Below the pieces are notes generated by a model. It was not told the origin of the DNA. It saw only the letters and a program-made list of their open reading frames with translations, and ran no database searches. A stretch of DNA of 12,064 nucleotides from Ruminococcaceae bacterium UBA1734 (lineage in GTDB: Bacteria; Bacillota; Clostridia; Oscillospirales; Acutalibacteraceae). The translations under genes and the position numbers were made by a program. How positions within the stretch are numbered: the stretch's first letter is position 1; each line of letters begins with the position of its first letter. Positions 11,720 to 12,064 of this stretch are shown piece after piece. Location: contig DCIE01000012.1 in assembly GCA_002315765.1 (NCBI GenBank), positions 1 through 12,064 on the forward strand. The letters run 5' to 3'.

Positions 11720-12064
11720 TTATGTCATAGGTGGTGCGAAATCAAGCACATAATTATAATCATCGTTTGGAACGGTGTAAGTGTGACTTGTGCTTGTTGT
11801 TGTTGGCGAATTTAATGAAACAACAGAAGTGTTTTCAAAATCTGTCAATGATTTTCTAACAGTTACCCTTGTTCTGTCTTGGTCCCATGTGACGGCAACA
11901 ACATCACCGCTGTTTATCGAATAAATGTTGTCCTCATTAACTGTAACATCGTTTCCGTTAATTGTAATTCCGTATGCCGGGGGATTTACGCTGGAGAATG
12001 TGATTTTTAGCATTCTCGAATGCTTTGCAATGGTTACGGTATATGTACCGTACTTGGTTGCCTT
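11720..12064 (-). CDS. Secreted/surface protein, C-terminal end (5' part outside window)
   Basis: The frame is open to the right edge, so the start lies beyond the window; at least 114 residues are visible. Composition is Thr/Ser/Val/Asn-rich with beta-strand periodicity (YGTYTVTIAKHSRMLKITF, then GDVVAVTWDQDRTRVTV, then SPTTTSTSHTYTVPNDDYNY), typical of extracellular domains. No LPXTG motif or hydrophobic anchor is present before the stop at 11720-11722. It reads toward the signal-peptide gene starting at 11647, about 70 bp on, so two surface-protein genes lie in tandem. No clear promoter or terminator is visible in that gap. Function unknown. Confidence 0.65.
   Translation of the reverse strand, partial: KATKYGTYTVTIAKHSRMLKITFSSVNPPAYGITINGNDVTVNEDNIYSINSGDVVAVTWDQDRTRVTVRKSLTDFENTSVVSLNSPTTTSTSHTYTVPNDDYNYVLDFAPPMT

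Noticed and set aside
11067..11753. Several plus-strand open frames opposite the surface-protein genes
   Set aside because: Their composition mirrors the minus-strand coding sequence and none has a ribosome binding site. The minus strand carries a clear signal peptide with AAAGGAG.

Overview
The window looks like chromosomal DNA of an AT-rich clostridial Bacillota, probably a gut Oscillospiraceae/Ruminococcaceae-type organism. This rests on the gene order ylxM-ffh-rpsP-khpA-rimM-trmD, an HPr with both the His15 and Ser46 phosphorylation sites, strong AGGAGG-type ribosome binding sites, TTGACA/TATAAT promoters, and surface proteins of the kind common in ruminococci. The species cannot be named from the sequence alone.

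Layout: (1) Bases 1-292 hold the broken 3' end of a tyrosine recombinase, a tandem 12-bp repeat, a terminator and tRNA-Pro(GGG). This looks like the edge of an integrated element lying to the left. (2) Bases 331-4319, minus strand, hold ptsH on its own promoter and the translation/secretion operon ylxM-ffh-rpsP-khpA-rimM-trmD: SRP regulator and GTPase, ribosomal protein S16, RNA-binding KhpA, 16S maturation factor and tRNA m1G37 methyltransferase. (3) Bases 4411-7044, minus, encode a large YfhO-family membrane protein. It is divergent from a yfbR-type 5'-deoxynucleotidase gene (7151-7723, plus) with a consensus promoter. (4) Bases 7825-8093 form a tRNA-Thr/tRNA-Tyr transcription unit with promoter and terminator.

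(5) From about 8100 to 10890 the content becomes accessory: repeats and hairpins, an internally deleted IS transposase relic, two palindromic repeats, two short unknown minus-strand reading frames, and a phage-type toxin/immunity cassette. The toxin is a barnase-family ribonuclease attached to the cysteine-rich tail of a phage MuF/minor-head domain, followed 9 bp later by a barstar-like inhibitor gene. The toxin gene is split into two frames exactly at A AAA AAG, the dnaX-type slippery heptamer, with a Shine-Dalgarno-like stretch just upstream. Lys27 of the active site is in the first frame and Glu73, Arg83, Arg87 and His102 in the second, so an active enzyme needs a -1 frameshift. The alternative is loss of one A from a homopolymer, by mutation or sequencing error.

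(6) After a strong bidirectional terminator (10838-10886) come minus-strand genes for secreted or surface proteins: a signal-peptide protein whose frame breaks before a GLUG-like repeat tail, and the C-terminal end of another extracellular protein that runs off the right edge.

The left two thirds is ordinary core genome. The novelty lies in the MuF-barnase/barstar cassette and the degraded mobile DNA around it.
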